The notes beneath the pieces are model-generated. The model was not told the DNA's origin. It was given only the letters and a program-made list of their open reading frames with translations, and searched no databases. From Gyromitra esculenta (taxonomy: Eukaryota > Ascomycota > Pezizomycetes > Pezizales > Discinaceae), in the NCBI GenBank assembly GCA_038503075.1, contig JBCAML010000016.1, positions 1,302,001 to 1,366,000 of the forward strand: DNA of 64,000 nt. The letters are read 5' to 3'. The translations under genes were made by a program, and so were the position numbers. Shown here one piece after another: positions 34,634 through 46,000 of the stretch (position 1 is the stretch's first letter; every line of letters begins with the position of its first letter).

Positions 34634-36751
34634 CTAGTGAAAATTCTCTGACATTTCTTCGTCAGAATTTGTATTTGCATAAAGATTAACAGGGGTCCTG
34701 GAGATCCGCCCCTTTGGAGCGGTAACTCCGCTCACGGCCCCCTTTGCAGGTGGCGCTGTCGCGGCCCTCGTCTTGGGCGCTAGCTTCAAACGCTTCTCTA
34801 ATGCATCCCCAGCACCCTGCTCGTTCTTTTCGGGCTTGACCCATTTTCGTTTACGACTGGCGCCGGCTTGCGCAGATGATACCGTTCGAGGTTCCTTCAT
34901 GTCGCACGTCTTCCAGTGACAGTCGGGCCGACCACACCTAGTGCAGTGTTTCGCCCGCCTGCGTCGGTCAACTAGGTCCTGACTTACCCCTTCATGAGCA
35001 GCCTTCCAACCCGAGGCATCTCCGGTGTTGTTAGTGGGGAGAGGGGCATCCTTTTTAGGGGTATCTTCCTTGGCATTACTTTTTGAGTCCTTCTTGACTC
35101 TGCTTTTGAACCCCTTTTCCCGACGTTCCTCCTGCTTTTTCTCCTCCTTTTTTCCACGACCATCCGTGGCTGGGAGACCTCTATTCTCCAGTTTCTGGTG
35201 ATACAAATACTCCTCCCACAACCTTCCTCTTGATCGTAAGGCCTCCAGCCATTGCACATCATCGTCAAACGGACCACAACCTACCATCAACTCTCGTATC
35301 TTGAGAGGGATCTTTGCTTCGACCTTCATCCTCCACAGTGTCCCAGCCATCCCAACCTTTATATTTAGGTTGCTCATTTTGAGGATATATTCCTCAACGG
35401 TTGTGTAAGGTACACGATCCATGGCATATATGGCATCGCGTTTTTCGTCCGGAGAACAGAATACTTCCTTCATCTTCAGTGAGAAGGTTGCCCAGTAGGC
35501 GTACTCTGGTTCCTGGATTTGTCCTTCGGCTCCGTCCATCTTGTTGGTATACATAACAACGTATGGTCGAGCCTTGTTTCCTTCACAACGGCTGGCGGCA
35601 TAGTGGATCTTGTGTCGGTCGCTGGTCCAAAGCCACTCGTTCATCTCAAAATATACTTCGCAGCTTCGGATCCATGCTCTGAGATCCTGATTTGTGGCAG
35701 CAGTGAATTTTTCTGGTTCACCAATCGGGATCTTGTGGTGTCGTGATGACGGTGACGCTTGGGGGTACCTGTGATCAATGGTGATTACCATCTCACCAGG
35801 GTTATTTTGGGGGGGTGGCGGTGGAGGAGCATTACTTGGTGCCCTCCGCCGCCGGTTTTCTCTTTCTCTTCTTCTGCTGGCCAGCCATCGATTGGTATCT
35901 TCGATGTTCTTCCTGGCCCTTTCTTCCTCCGAATCATCCGATGACGATCCGTCACCTGATCCAGGGGCGCCAGCACCAACACGGTAATTGGGTCCATGTG
36001 GGGGCTGCCCACCATTACCCCCGTGTGCTCCAGAGGGTTCACCTCGTTCACTTTGGGCTGGTTCCTTTCCTTTTTCGCTTCTAGTGGGAGGCAGTTGGGG
36101 TGCATGAATAGAGCCGCTGAGGCCTGCTTCTGATCGGGCTGGTAGTTCTGACTGAGCACGAATATGTTGAGTGATCTGGCTGAGTAACACTCCCTGATCG
36201 TTAAGCTGACTTCGTTGTCTTTGCATTTCTCCTACTGTTTCCCCCACTATAGCTTCGACTACCGTTTCCACCCTTCCAATGCGCTGGTGTGCCTCATGTC
36301 CTTGCTGTTGCAGGGCCAGGCCAATGTTATTACCAAGACCGTGAACCAGTACCTCGATACGGGCGAGTTCTTCGGCCGAGAACTCCTGTTGGTCTGCCAT
36401 GCGCTGCTGGATATGGGTTAGGCTTAGATATTGAGTTTGAGCCTGTGAGTTAAGTTGGTTTAGGGCAACGGTGTTTCCTGCCTGAGCCTCTTCTTGCCTT
36501 AGTACAACGTGTCTAAAGGCTTCGTTTAGCGTAAGCATGAGATTATCACGCTGTGCATGAACATCCTCAATTTGAGCACTGCTCCGTAAGAATTGCGGAT
36601 GAGGCGTGAAGTGTTTTGGAATGAAGGGCTTAGGAGCGGGTGTGAGATGGGTAGTTCTTCGACGGGCCAAGGAGTTCCTCGAAGAGTGTCTCGAGATGGG
36701 ATCCTCAGAACCGTCAGACATGTCTGTATCCATCACAAATACATCCGCCAT
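34634..36751 (-). CDS. C1 Gag, 705 aa
   Basis: Intact ORF from ATG 36751 to TAG 34634. It has an acidic/Ser N-terminus, a coiled-coil-like region with many Gln (about 65-210), a disordered Gly/Ser/Arg part, then the conserved Ty3-type Gag core (PEKFTAATNQDLRAWI... YWATFSLKMKEVF). After this comes a Lys/Glu-rich linker and a nucleocapsid knuckle CTRCGRPDCHWKTC with CX2CX5HX3C spacing, slightly off the usual CX2CX4HX4C. The protein is longer than most gypsy Gags. It should form the particle shell and bind element RNA. No canonical slippery heptamer precedes its stop, although Pol lies in the -1 frame. Confidence 0.85.
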   Translation of the reverse strand: MADVFVMDTDMSDGSEDPISRHSSRNSLARRRTTHLTPAPKPFIPKHFTPHPQFLRSSAQIEDVHAQRDNLMLTLNEAFRHVVLRQEEAQAGNTVALNQLNSQAQTQYLSLTHIQQRMADQQEFSAEELARIEVLVHGLGNNIGLALQQQGHEAHQRIGRVETVVEAIVGETVGEMQRQRSQLNDQGVLLSQITQHIRAQSELPARSEAGLSGSIHAPQLPPTRSEKGKEPAQSERGEPSGAHGGNGGQPPHGPNYRVGAGAPGSGDGSSSDDSEEERARKNIEDTNRWLASRRRERENRRRRAPSNAPPPPPPQNNPGEMVITIDHRYPQASPSSRHHKIPIGEPEKFTAATNQDLRAWIRSCEVYFEMNEWLWTSDRHKIHYAASRCEGNKARPYVVMYTNKMDGAEGQIQEPEYAYWATFSLKMKEVFCSPDEKRDAIYAMDRVPYTTVEEYILKMSNLNIKVGMAGTLWRMKVEAKIPLKIRELMVGCGPFDDDVQWLEALRSRGRLWEEYLYHQKLENRGLPATDGRGKKEEKKQEERREKGFKSRVKKDSKSNAKEDTPKKDAPLPTNNTGDASGWKAAHEGVSQDLVDRRRRAKHCTRCGRPDCHWKTCDMKEPRTVSSAQAGASRKRKWVKPEKNEQGAGDALEKRLKLAPKTRAATAPPAKGAVSGVTAPKGRISRTPVNLYANTNSDEEMSENFH

Positions 36752-36782
36752 TATAGTTGAATAACCAAAGTATTGATATGCC

Positions 36783-36791
36783 TATCAATAT
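36783..36791 (-). promoter_or_regulatory. putative self-primer binding site of C1
   Basis: The minus strand reads ATATTGATA, 2 nt after the 5' LTR end. It is perfectly complementary to TATCAATAT at 37112-37104 in the LTR, 62 nt below a TATA box. There is no TGG as expected for a tRNA primer. Inferred self-priming as in Tf1. Confidence 0.5.
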
Positions 36792-36793
36792 AC

Positions 36794-37742
36794 TGTAAGA
36801 CCGGTACTTCTTACCGCACAGGAAATCTCCAAGAAGCTTTAGATAACAATCTAGACGCTATAACCTGCCCGGTTGCTATCCGCAACACAATACACAGGCG
36901 CAAGTCCTAACTGCTTCTTATGAACCGCTAAAAGATAACCGTAGGGTTCAAAGTAGGGATCGAGCAAAGTTCCGTGAAGAACTTCCAATAGTAAGGTTTT
37001 AATAACTAATCGCTGAAGGGCCAAGGCCTTGCTAAGCTAGATAAAAGTAATTCACAAGTAAAAGAGTAAATTGCACGGAAGTAATTTTGCTAGAAACAAT
37101 ATAATATTGATAAGGCTCGTTCTTCGTCGCTAATGATCCGACTCAGAGTTTACATCCACTGCGAGAGTATTTATAATGCCTCCTCTCTACTATGTTTGGG
37201 TATAGTGTGGTGTAGAGGCGCTAACTACTATGACAACATGAAACCACTTCGCCTTATCTCCATACCCGATACCCCATTGAGTTCCCTGGCCCCGATCCGC
37301 GATTCTCCGAGCAGTATGCATGTCGGTAACACGGGAGTTACGTATTTGTCTTCATTGCGTTCGTCTCTTCGAGACGATCATTTCGCCTATCCGAATCGTC
37401 GCGTAGCATTGCGTTCCCTTATCTTTGTCAGTCTGTAACTCCGCCAGTTTTGGTCCAATTCGCAATCCGTTTGAACCACAGCGAAACCAGACACTTCCCC
37501 TACATACCCTCCGGGTCCCATTCCGCCGGACGGTTTTGCTTGACGGCCTAGGGGTTACTTTTGCCCTCCGGGACAGGTCTTTTCTGGTGCTGTCCCCCCT
37601 TCTCCAAATACTATACCTACTGGAAGGATTGGAGGCAGGGTAACAGGCTCCAGTCCCGATCCGGAAGGTGCTAAAGTAGGGTAACTCCAAAGATAGGGTA
37701 ACTCCAGGGCCAGGAACTCCTTCAAAAGGTACAGGTATAACA
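36794..37742 (-). repeat. 5' LTR of C1
   Basis: 949 bp, TG...CA ends. On the minus strand TATAAATA (37174-37167) lies 62 nt before TATCAATAT (37112-37104), which is complementary to the 9 nt that begin 2 nt after the LTR. Confidence 0.9.
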
Positions 37743-40700
37743 GATACTTCATTGATCTTGGGAGATCAATCTCATAGGCATAAGCTGAAATAGCACGTTT
37801 CACTGGGAATGGGCCACTCCATTTCCAATCCAACTTCCTTGAATTCCGCGTTGTCCTCATGTTCTTCATTGACACAAACACTTCGTCCTTTTCCTTGAAC
37901 AATGGGGCGGGAGTACGGTGTCGATTTGTACTTGACTCAAAAATATCTTGGGCCGTCCTCATCTGTACTCGGAGGAAATCTCTGAGTTCTTCCATCTTGA
38001 AGGCGAAATCGTCAGCATCGAGGGTCTGGGGAGAGCGGTCATTAGGGACGATTGAGGTATCGAAGCGAGGGTGATAGCCGTAATTCGCAAAGAATGGCGT
38101 AGCTTTAGTACTTGCGGACTCCTGGTTATTGGCAGCGAACTCAGCAATGGGTAACCATTTTGACCAGTCATCTTGTTGATAAGAGACATAACAACGGAGA
38201 TATTGCTCCATTACAGCATTGAGACGTTCGGTTTGTCCATCAGTTTCTGGATGGAAGGAGGTAGACATGCGGGCGGCAATATTCAAGCGCTGACAGAGGT
38301 ACTTCCAAAACTTTGCAGTGAACTGTGTTCCTCTATCAGAAGTAATATGAGAGGGAAGTCCATGAAGTTTCCAAACATTCTGGAGGTACAGCTCGGCAGT
38401 TTGTTCAGCGTTAATAGTAGTACTACACGGGACAAGGTGCCGCATCTTCGAAAGTCGATCAACGATGACCATAATGGCATCAAAGCCATTAGATTCTGGG
38501 AGGCCAGTGACGAAGTCCATCGATAGTTCTTCCCAGGGGCGGTTGGGAATCGGGAGAGGTTTTAGGACGCCATGGGTACCGAGAGTACTTGGTTTTGCTC
38601 GTCGGCAAATATGGCAATTCCGGGTATACCGTCCAATATATTCCCTCATCTTTGGCCAATAGAAACCTCTTGAGATAAGTTCGAAGGTTTTTTCACGTCC
38701 TGGGTGACCGGCAGAGGGGGCATCATGGTGTCGTTGCAGGATAAGGAGGCGAAGAGGGTCATGGTCAGGGATATAAAGCTTTTGTCGGTAAAAGAGGCGG
38801 CCATTCATCTCGGTACAATCGCCTAAGGTGATTTCCTTGGATTGTCGTTCGCCGTTCCTGAGTGCTAAAAGGATTTTTTGTGGGAACGGGTCAGCATTAT
38901 ATCCATGGTTCATTAGGGTTTCAAGGATGGCATCCAATTCAGCGGGTTCGTTTAGTAAAGAACCCGAAAACAAACTCAGCTTGGGGTCCAAATTTTTCTC
39001 CTTCAGGACTACTTGGTGTTGGTGTCGTAGTCTTTCATCCCCTTCTTCAGGGAGATCTCCTGATCTCCGAGTCAATGCGTCCGGTTTTCCTCCTTGTACT
39101 CCTGGTCTGTACGTAATGACAAAGTCGAAACGTGAAAGGTATTCTGCCCATCTAACCTGTCTTCGGTTCAGTTGTTTGGTGGTCATAAAATATTCTAAAT
39201 TTTTATGGTCCGTGATGACAGAGATGGGGAGTTCAGATCCTTCGAGTTCAGGGCGCCATTCTTCAAAGCAACGAATAATGGCTAGCAGCTCCTTGTCGTA
39301 AATTTCGTAGTTGCACTCAGCAGGTGAGTGTTTCTTGGAAAAGAATGCTACAGGGTGAAGTACGTCGTTATCATCGAGTTGGGATAGGACCCCACCGGAG
39401 ACGAAGTCAGAGGCATCAGATTCTACGAAGATCTTCTTTCGAGGATCGAAGTGGATGAGTACGGGGGCCTTGGTGAATGCATCTTTCAGGGCTTCAAAAG
39501 CGAGTTCTGCCTCGATTGTCCATTCGAAAACAATACCTTTCTTTGTAAAAGCGGTAAGGGGTGCCGCTAGGCGAGAGAACCCTAGGATAAATCGTCGATA
39601 GAAGTTCGCAAAACCGAGGAAGGCTTGAACGTCTTTGATACATTTTGGGTGGTTCCAATCCCGTACGGCTTTAAGTTTCTCTTCGTCCATCTTAATTCCT
39701 TCAGGAGTGAGGATTAATCCAAGGTATTTTATGGATTGGACGTGGAATTCACACTTCTCAGGTTTGAGAAGTATGTTATTGGCTTTCAAGGCATCGAGGA
39801 CTTGTCGGACGTGGATTTTATGTTCGGCGAGGGTATCACTATAGATAAGGATATCGTCGAGATAGGCCGTGCAAAAAAGGTCCAAGTATTCTCGGAGAGA
39901 ATCATTGACAAAGCGCTGGAAGGTACCGGGGGCATTGGTGAGGCCGAATGGCATAACCATATATTCGTAAAGGCCGTAACGAGTCCTAAAAGCGGTTTTC
40001 CATTCTTCTCCTTCTGCGATGCGGATTTGGTGAAATCCATCTCGAAGGTCTAGTTTGGAATACCATTGTGCTTTAGCGAGGCGGTCGAGGGTTTCTTTAA
40101 CGAGTGGGGAAGTATATCGGTCTTTGACGGTAAGGGCATTAAGGCCTCGGTAGTCTACACAGAGGCGCAGAGATCCATCGGGTTTTGCGGCGAAGAGGAC
40201 GGGGGAACCGGCAGAAGATGAACTGGCACGGATAAAGCCTTTCTCTAGGTTGTCTTCGATGTACTTCTTAAGGACTAGAAGTTCATCCCGTGACATACCA
40301 TAGAGGGGGCCGAATGGTGGTTCTTTTCCTTCCTGGAGGGTAATACGGTGATCATAGGGGCGACGGAGAGGTAGACCTTGGGCCTTCGCTTTATCAAACA
40401 TGTCCAGGTAATCGTGGTACTCAGCGGGTATTCTTTGTTTCCATTCCTCTTTAGTGGTTTTGCTATCGAGGACTTTATTTATTTCATATAGAGACATCGA
40501 ATAGACCTGAATACCCTTTTTTCGGGCGAGCATGCGGAAACTGGCGGCTCCAATAAAGGCGGCGTTAAGTTTGATTGGAGGCGGGATGGCAGCGGCGGAA
40601 ACGATAGGTTGTTTGGGGGCACAGTGGGTGGTGCAGAACTCAGAGTTGAATTCAATGCTTTTGTTGGCAAATTGTAGGTGGATGTCATGGAGGTTCATCC

Positions 40701-41118
40701 ACGGGATACCGAGCACTAGGGGGTAGTGTCCTAGTTTGGTGACGAAGAAGGGAGCTTTCTCATTATGCTGTTGAATAGAAAGCTCTAAGTGACAGAGATT
40801 GGTAATATCTCCTGAGGCAATTGTTCGGCCATCGATGACTTCTAATTGGCGAGGGGTTTTAAGGGGAGATAGTGGTAGGGAATGGTGACGCACGAAGTTT
40901 TCATCAATGAAAGCGAACCCTGAGGCTCCAGTGTCAAGAAGTGCGTGTGTTTTTATGACTTTATTTTGGTGGGAAAGGCTACATGAAACTACAAAATGTT
41001 CCCCATCCAAATTATCCTCCACACACACATCCGATACTGAAAACCCAGAGATAGAAAACGCTGACAAAGAAGGAAAAGAAACCAGAGCAGGGTCACAAGG
41101 CGACTCTGGTTGAACTAG
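37743..41118 (-). pseudogene. A2 pol, main part (protease to integrase), interrupted by C1
   Basis: Open over about 1,120 codons in the -1 frame from the gag stop. Domains: protease HALLDTGASG; RT with [22 protein letters not shown] and CTAYLDDILIYSD; RNase H VESDASDFVSGG and KELLAI; integrase HHCC zinc finger (HHDAPSAGH, CHICRRAK) and the D,D-35-E core ([32 protein letters not shown]); and the GPY/F module DWKWSGPFPVKR. At 37742 the frame runs into the C1 LTR, which would add a chimeric tail of about 60 residues. The true C-terminus is at 29370-29679. Apart from C1 there is no break. Confidence 0.9.
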
Positions 41119-41124
41119 TTTAAA
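41080..41124 (-). promoter_or_regulatory. -1 frameshift signal of A2 (heptamer plus stem-loop)
   Basis: Minus strand: T TTA AAC (41124-41118) directly before the gag TAG (41117-41115). A 6-nt spacer is followed by AACCAGAG (41111-41104), a 16-nt loop and CTCTGGTT (41087-41080). See the matching sites in A3, B1 and B2. Confidence 0.85.
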
Positions 41125-42362
41125 GACTCAACTGAGTCTGCTGCATCGAAGGCAGGAAAGCGAGGAGGGAGAGGCGGCGGAAAAACAGAAGGGGCTGGGG
41201 GTGCGGCGGCGGCGTTGGTGACAGCTCCTCTCATGGCGGGGTGCTTGGAGGCAGAAGGGCAGTTTGAGAAGATATGTCCTTCCCCGGCGCAGAACAAGCA
41301 GCGATTATTGGTTTGTCTCCAGGATTTCTCCTCAGGAGACAATTTTCTTCTCCCGTTTACCTGAACATATCGTTGTTCTGGGGCGGGGCGAGAGGTGGAG
41401 GTGCGACCGAAAGAAAGATCCATAGGGGCGAGTCCTCCAGGGGCGAAGGAGGAGGAAGCGGGGGTATAGGCGGCAGGGGGGGCGGCAGGGGCGGCGAATT
41501 GTCCCATGGTGTTGCGGACGGCGTTCTTCTTCTCCTCTCTTCTTGCTCGGATTCGATTATCTAGGCGGAGGAGGAAAGCGCAGAGGGAGGTGAAGGTGGT
41601 GGGGAAGTCGGCAACTGTTACTACCGCTTCTTTCAACTCATCCGACATGCCGAACTCTAGAGCATCGTTCTTAGCTGATTCGTCGTAGTTAAGGCGTCCC
41701 ATGATGCGTTGGAAATCGGCGAGGTATGCGGAGAAGTCTCGTTTCCCTTGTCGGAGTTGGTGCAGTTCACGGCGAGCGGTACCGAGAGGGTCGGGATCGC
41801 CGAAGGCAGTTTCCAGAGCGGTGATTAGGTCGGCGGCGGAGTTCCAGGTGGTAGTTCCGTCAGGAAGGACGGAGTGGCGAACTTGTTCGAGGGCGGCTCC
41901 CTCGAGACGGCTAATAGCATACAATACCATATTGTTGCTATTGGAAAAGCGGTCGGCGTTAACCGAGAGTTTTGACCTGAGTTGTAAGACGAACCCGGGG
42001 AGCTTATCGCGAGACCCATTGAACTTATCTGGGTCGGGCATTTTGTCCGAGCGGCCTCCTTGAGTGTGAGCAGAGGGGGGTGGCGGCGATGGTGCGGGAG
42101 GTGGAGGAGCGACATTTTGGAGGCGGGCGATTTCGGCTTCAGCTGCCTGCAATTGGGATTGGCAGGTATTGAACCTGGCCGTCATGTTGTTTCTTTCTTG
42201 AGTTGCTTCCTCAAGTTGTAGGTCTGCGTATGTGAGGTTATCCACCCGTTGTTGGTAATGAGAGCGGATTTCCTCATAGGCGGAGGCGAGGTCGGCATTG
42301 GCGGCGGCTTGGAAATTTTCAAAGGTGGGGAAGGTCCAGGGGGCGGGGGCGGGATTGCTCAT
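41115..42362 (-). CDS. A2 Gag, 415 aa
   Basis: Intact ORF from ATG 42362 to TAG 41115, just inside the 5' LTR. It has an N-terminal helical/coiled-coil part (residues about 10-85), a Pro-rich linker, the capsid-like core (PDKFNGSRDKLPGFVLQLRS... FGDPDPLGTARRELHQLRQG), an Ala/Pro-rich linker, and a CCHC zinc knuckle CLFCAGEGHIFSNC (CX2CX4HX4C). It ends ...VESLN at the slippery site. It forms the virus-like particle; about one ribosome fraction should continue into Pol. Intact in contrast to the gag of A3 and B1. Confidence 0.93.
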   Translation of the reverse strand: MSNPAPAPWTFPTFENFQAAANADLASAYEEIRSHYQQRVDNLTYADLQLEEATQERNNMTARFNTCQSQLQAAEAEIARLQNVAPPPPAPSPPPPSAHTQGGRSDKMPDPDKFNGSRDKLPGFVLQLRSKLSVNADRFSNSNNMVLYAISRLEGAALEQVRHSVLPDGTTTWNSAADLITALETAFGDPDPLGTARRELHQLRQGKRDFSAYLADFQRIMGRLNYDESAKNDALEFGMSDELKEAVVTVADFPTTFTSLCAFLLRLDNRIRARREEKKNAVRNTMGQFAAPAAPPAAYTPASSSFAPGGLAPMDLSFGRTSTSRPAPEQRYVQVNGRRKLSPEEKSWRQTNNRCLFCAGEGHIFSNCPSASKHPAMRGAVTNAAAAPPAPSVFPPPLPPRFPAFDAADSVESLN

Positions 42363-42408
42363 GGTGACGTCGAGAGTAAATGGTTAAGGGTAGAGGGTGT
42401 AGATAAGG

Positions 42409-42417
42409 AAGCAACGT
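42409..42417 (-). promoter_or_regulatory. putative self-primer binding site of A2
   Basis: The minus strand reads ACGTTGCTT, starting 2 nt after the LTR end. It is the perfect complement of AAGCAACGT in the A2 5' LTR (54554-54546), which lies about 50 nt below a TATATAAG box. Confidence 0.55.
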
Positions 42418-42419
42418 AA

Positions 42420-42613
42420 TCTCAAGGAGCGAGATTCTCGTCAAGCTCTCAGGTATCCCCCGAGATAAGCAGTGCTACTTGAACGAGAAACTAACGACAG
42501 GAGAGTGTGCGGGGACTCTACAGGCTCTACCAACGGTTCAAGTTTAGGATAACTTGAAGACGGCGACAGCGAAAGATTACGAGGTGTAACCTGAGTTTGT
42601 ATTTGTGAGGTAC
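42420..42613 (-). repeat. 5' LTR of A2, left piece
   Basis: First 194 bp (+ strand order) of the LTR, cut by B1 after GGTAC. It continues at 54527-54744. Confidence 0.9.
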
Positions 42614-43031
42614 TCTCACGGTTGGGTCCCTCGTTAAGCCCTTCAGTATCCCTGAAGGTGAGCAGTGCTACTTAATGAGGTATCAACGCGTTCAAAGAGT
42701 GCGATGTTTCTACAAGTTCTACGAAGGGTCTATCTCCAGGCGAGATAAGTGCAGCGAGGTGGACAGCGACAGCGAGGATTCTGAGGTAGAATCGAGATAG
42801 TATTCCAACGAGTACAGGAGAAGGTAAACGAGAACGTTGCTTAAGGAAAGAAGAGAAAAGAACAACAACGATCAAAACCCTCCGCTTAAATACCCCGCTT
42901 TCCCGTAGTACAATCAACAACCCGACAACAACCGAAACATAACCGAACAACAAAGCCATTATATCCAACCAATCCTTCGCTTGCTTCCAACAATCCTCAT
43001 CTCAACCTATTACCCGGTTCCATCCGTGAAA
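42614..43031 (-). repeat. 3' LTR of B1
   Basis: 418 bp, TCTCACGG...CCGTGAAA on the + strand. Differs from the B1 5' LTR by a few substitutions and several small indels. Confidence 0.9.
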
Positions 43032-46000
43032 GTAGCCCCCCGTCTTAAGCGTGAGCTCCTGCGAACCTTAGGACTAGTCGTAGTTATCGTAGTTAAAAAT
43101 GTCTCGAGGGCAGCGGTATCCTGAAGATCTTCTGCGGGTTCCCAGGTAGGATGGGCATAGCCGGTCCATTCAACAAGGTACTGTTTTTGTCCATGGTGGA
43201 TCCGTTGCTCGAGGATTTTTTCGATAAAGTACTCCTCCTGATCGTTAACTATAACCGGGGAGGGTGGAGGAATTACTTGTCCGGGGAGGGGATCATTGGC
43301 CGCGGGTTTCAACAAAGAAACGTGAAAAACAGGATGATACTTGACCGACACAGGAAGGTCAATTTCGTAAGCATAGGGAGACACTATTTTCTTGATAGGA
43401 TAGGGTCCCATCCATTTCCAATCCAGTTTTCGAGCATTACGTATTGTTCTGATGTTCTTCATCGAGACGAAGACTTGGTCATTGACTTGGTACGAAGGGG
43501 CTGGTATACGGTGCTTATTAGTGGCGGTTTCCTGGGTATCCTGTGCTGTCCTTATTTGCGTCCGTAAATGGTCATACAAATTTTGCATGGTCTGAGCAAA
43601 AGATGCCGCATCGAGGCTTTGGGGGGAAGTCTTTATTGGAACGATAGAGGTGTCGAAGCGTGGGTGATATCCATAATTCGCAAAGAAGGGAGAGGCCTTA
43701 GTACTAGCTGACTCTTGGTTATTAGCAGAGAATTCAGCCATCGGTAGCCACTTGCTCCAGTCTTCCTGTTGATAGGACACATAGGAGCGTAGGTATTACT
43801 CCATAACTGCGTTCAATCGTTCTGTTTGTCCATCGGTTTCAGGATGAAATGCAGTAGACATTCGGGATTGAATTCCTAAGCGTTGACAGAGTTCTTTCCA
43901 GAAGTGGGCTGTGAATTGAGTACCTCGGTCCGACGTAACGTGTGTAGGCAGTCCGTGAAGTTTCCAGACGTGTTGAAGGTATAAATTGGCCACCTCTCGG
44001 GAATTAACCGTAGTATTACAGGGTATCAAATGGCGCATTTTCGACAAGCGGTCTACTACGACCATAATTGCATCGTAACCGTCGGATTCTGGAAGGCCTG
44101 TAACAAAGTCCATAGACACTTCTTGCCATGGGCGATTAGGGATGGGTAGGGGACGGAGAACACCTTGGGTCCGTTGGGTAACCGGCTTGGCCTTTTGACA
44201 GACGTGGCAGTTACGTACGTAACGGCCGATTGTTTCTCTCATCTTTGGCCAGTAAAACCTTCTGCTTATCAGTTCGAAGGTTTTATCCCGTCCTGGGTGT
44301 CCTGCTGCGGGGGTATCGTGATGTCTTTTAATAATTTCTAGGCGAAGGGGGTCGAAGTCTGGTACATAAAGGTTTCCCCTGTAGTAGAGTTTATCGTTTT
44401 CATCGGTACACTCGCTAAGGGTGATTTCTTTTGACTGTCGTTCCTTGTTCTTCAGTGCTAGAAGTATTTTTTCGGGGAATTTGTCAGCGATATATCCTTC
44501 TAGAAAGAGTTTTTCTAGGGGTGCGTCCAGTTCAGCGGCTTCATTTGACAAAGAAGCCGACAACAAACTTAGCTTAGGATCAATATTCTCCTTTTTTAAC
44601 ACCACTTGACTCTGGTGTGCCAGTCTTTCATCCCCTTCCTTGGGGAGATCTCCCGATCTCCTAGTGAGTGCATCGGGTTTTCCTCCTTGGCTTCCTGGTC
44701 GATATGTGATTACAAAATCAAAACGTGATAAATACTCGGCCCATCTAGCTTGACGTCGATTGAGTTGCTTAGTACTCATGAAGTACTCAAGATTCTTGTG
44801 GTCACTGATCACATCAATCGGGTGCTTTGATCCTTCAAGCTCGGGGCGCCATTCCTCGAAAACACGGATGATGGCCAGTAGCTCTTTATCATAGATTTCG
44901 TAGTTACATTCTGCCGGTGAGTGCTTCTTTGAAAAGAAGGCTACGGGATGAAGGATTCCTGCGTCATCGTACTGAGATAGGACTCCGCCTGATACGAAGT
45001 CTGAGGCGTCGGTTTCCACAATGATTTTTTTATCAGGGTCAAAGTGGATGAGGATAGGGGCAGTAGTGAATGCGTGTTTTAGATTTTCGAAGGCGATCTC
45101 GGCTTCGACGGTCCATTCGAAGTTGATGCCTTTTCTTGTAAGGGCAGTAAGAGGTGAGGCGAGTTTTGAGAATCCCAGGATAAATCGGCGGTAAAAATTA
45201 GCAAATCCTAGGAACGCTTGTACATCTTTAACACTTTTTGGAGTTCCCCATTCTCGGACGGCTTTTAATTTCTCTTCGTCCATCTTGATGCCGTCGGGAG
45301 TGAGGATTAGGCCTAGATATTTTGTCGTTTGTACGTTAAACTCACATTTCTCGGGTTTAAGGAGAATGTTATTATTCTTTAGCGTTTGTAGGACCTTCCG
45401 AACATGAGTTTGGTGTTCGTCGAAGGTATCACTATAGATGAGAATATCGTCTAGGTATGCCGTACAAAAGATGTCTAGGTATTCAGTGAGGCAGTCGTTC
45501 ACGAAGCGTTGGAACGTGCCGGGAGCATTGGTCAGTCCAAAGGGCATCACCTGGTATTCGTAGAGGCCATAGCGGGTTCTGAAAGCGGTTTTCCATTCCT
45601 CTCCCTCGGCGATTCGGATTTGATGATATCCGTCGCGGAGGTCGAGCTTGGTATACCACTGGGCTTTCGCTAATCGATCCAGAGTTTCTCGTATAAGGGG
45701 GGAAGTGTATCGATCCTTGACTGTAATGGCGTTTAGGCCTCTATAGTCAACACATAGCCGTAGGGAGCCGTCTGCTTTTTTCACGAATAATACAGGGGAG
45801 CCGGCGGGAGAGGAGCTAGCGCGAATAAAGCCTTTCTCCAGGTTATCTTCGATGTACTTCTTAAGGACAATGAGTTCCTCTCTTGACATCCCATAAAGTG
45901 GTCCAAATGGTGCATCCTTCCCCTCCATTAGTTGTATTTTATGGTCATAGGGGCGACGTGGGGGTAGTCCTTGGGCTTTTGCTTTGTCGAACATGTCTAG

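Larger units (their letters stand above)
29680..37742 (-). mobile_element. C1: full-length gypsy chromovirus of a different family, minus strand
   Basis: 8,063 bp with target duplication GATAC (29675-29679 and 37743-37747), LTRs of 931 and 949 bp with canonical TG...CA ends, a purine tract (AGGAGGA on the minus strand) next to the 3' LTR, gag at 34634-36751 and a decayed pol with a C-terminal chromodomain. Unlike A and B elements it has a long Gag with a variant knuckle and YIDD in RT. Confidence 0.92.

Noticed and set aside
34634..34660. A canonical -1 slippery heptamer at the C1 gag stop
   Set aside because: Pol is in the -1 frame, but the codons before the stop (AAT TTT CAC TAG) do not make X XXY YYZ. 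A different signal may exist, but I cannot support one.
37555..37742. C-terminal 60 residues of the long minus-strand frame ending at 37555
   Set aside because: They are translation of the C1 LTR, not part of A2 Pol; the real end is at 29370-29679.
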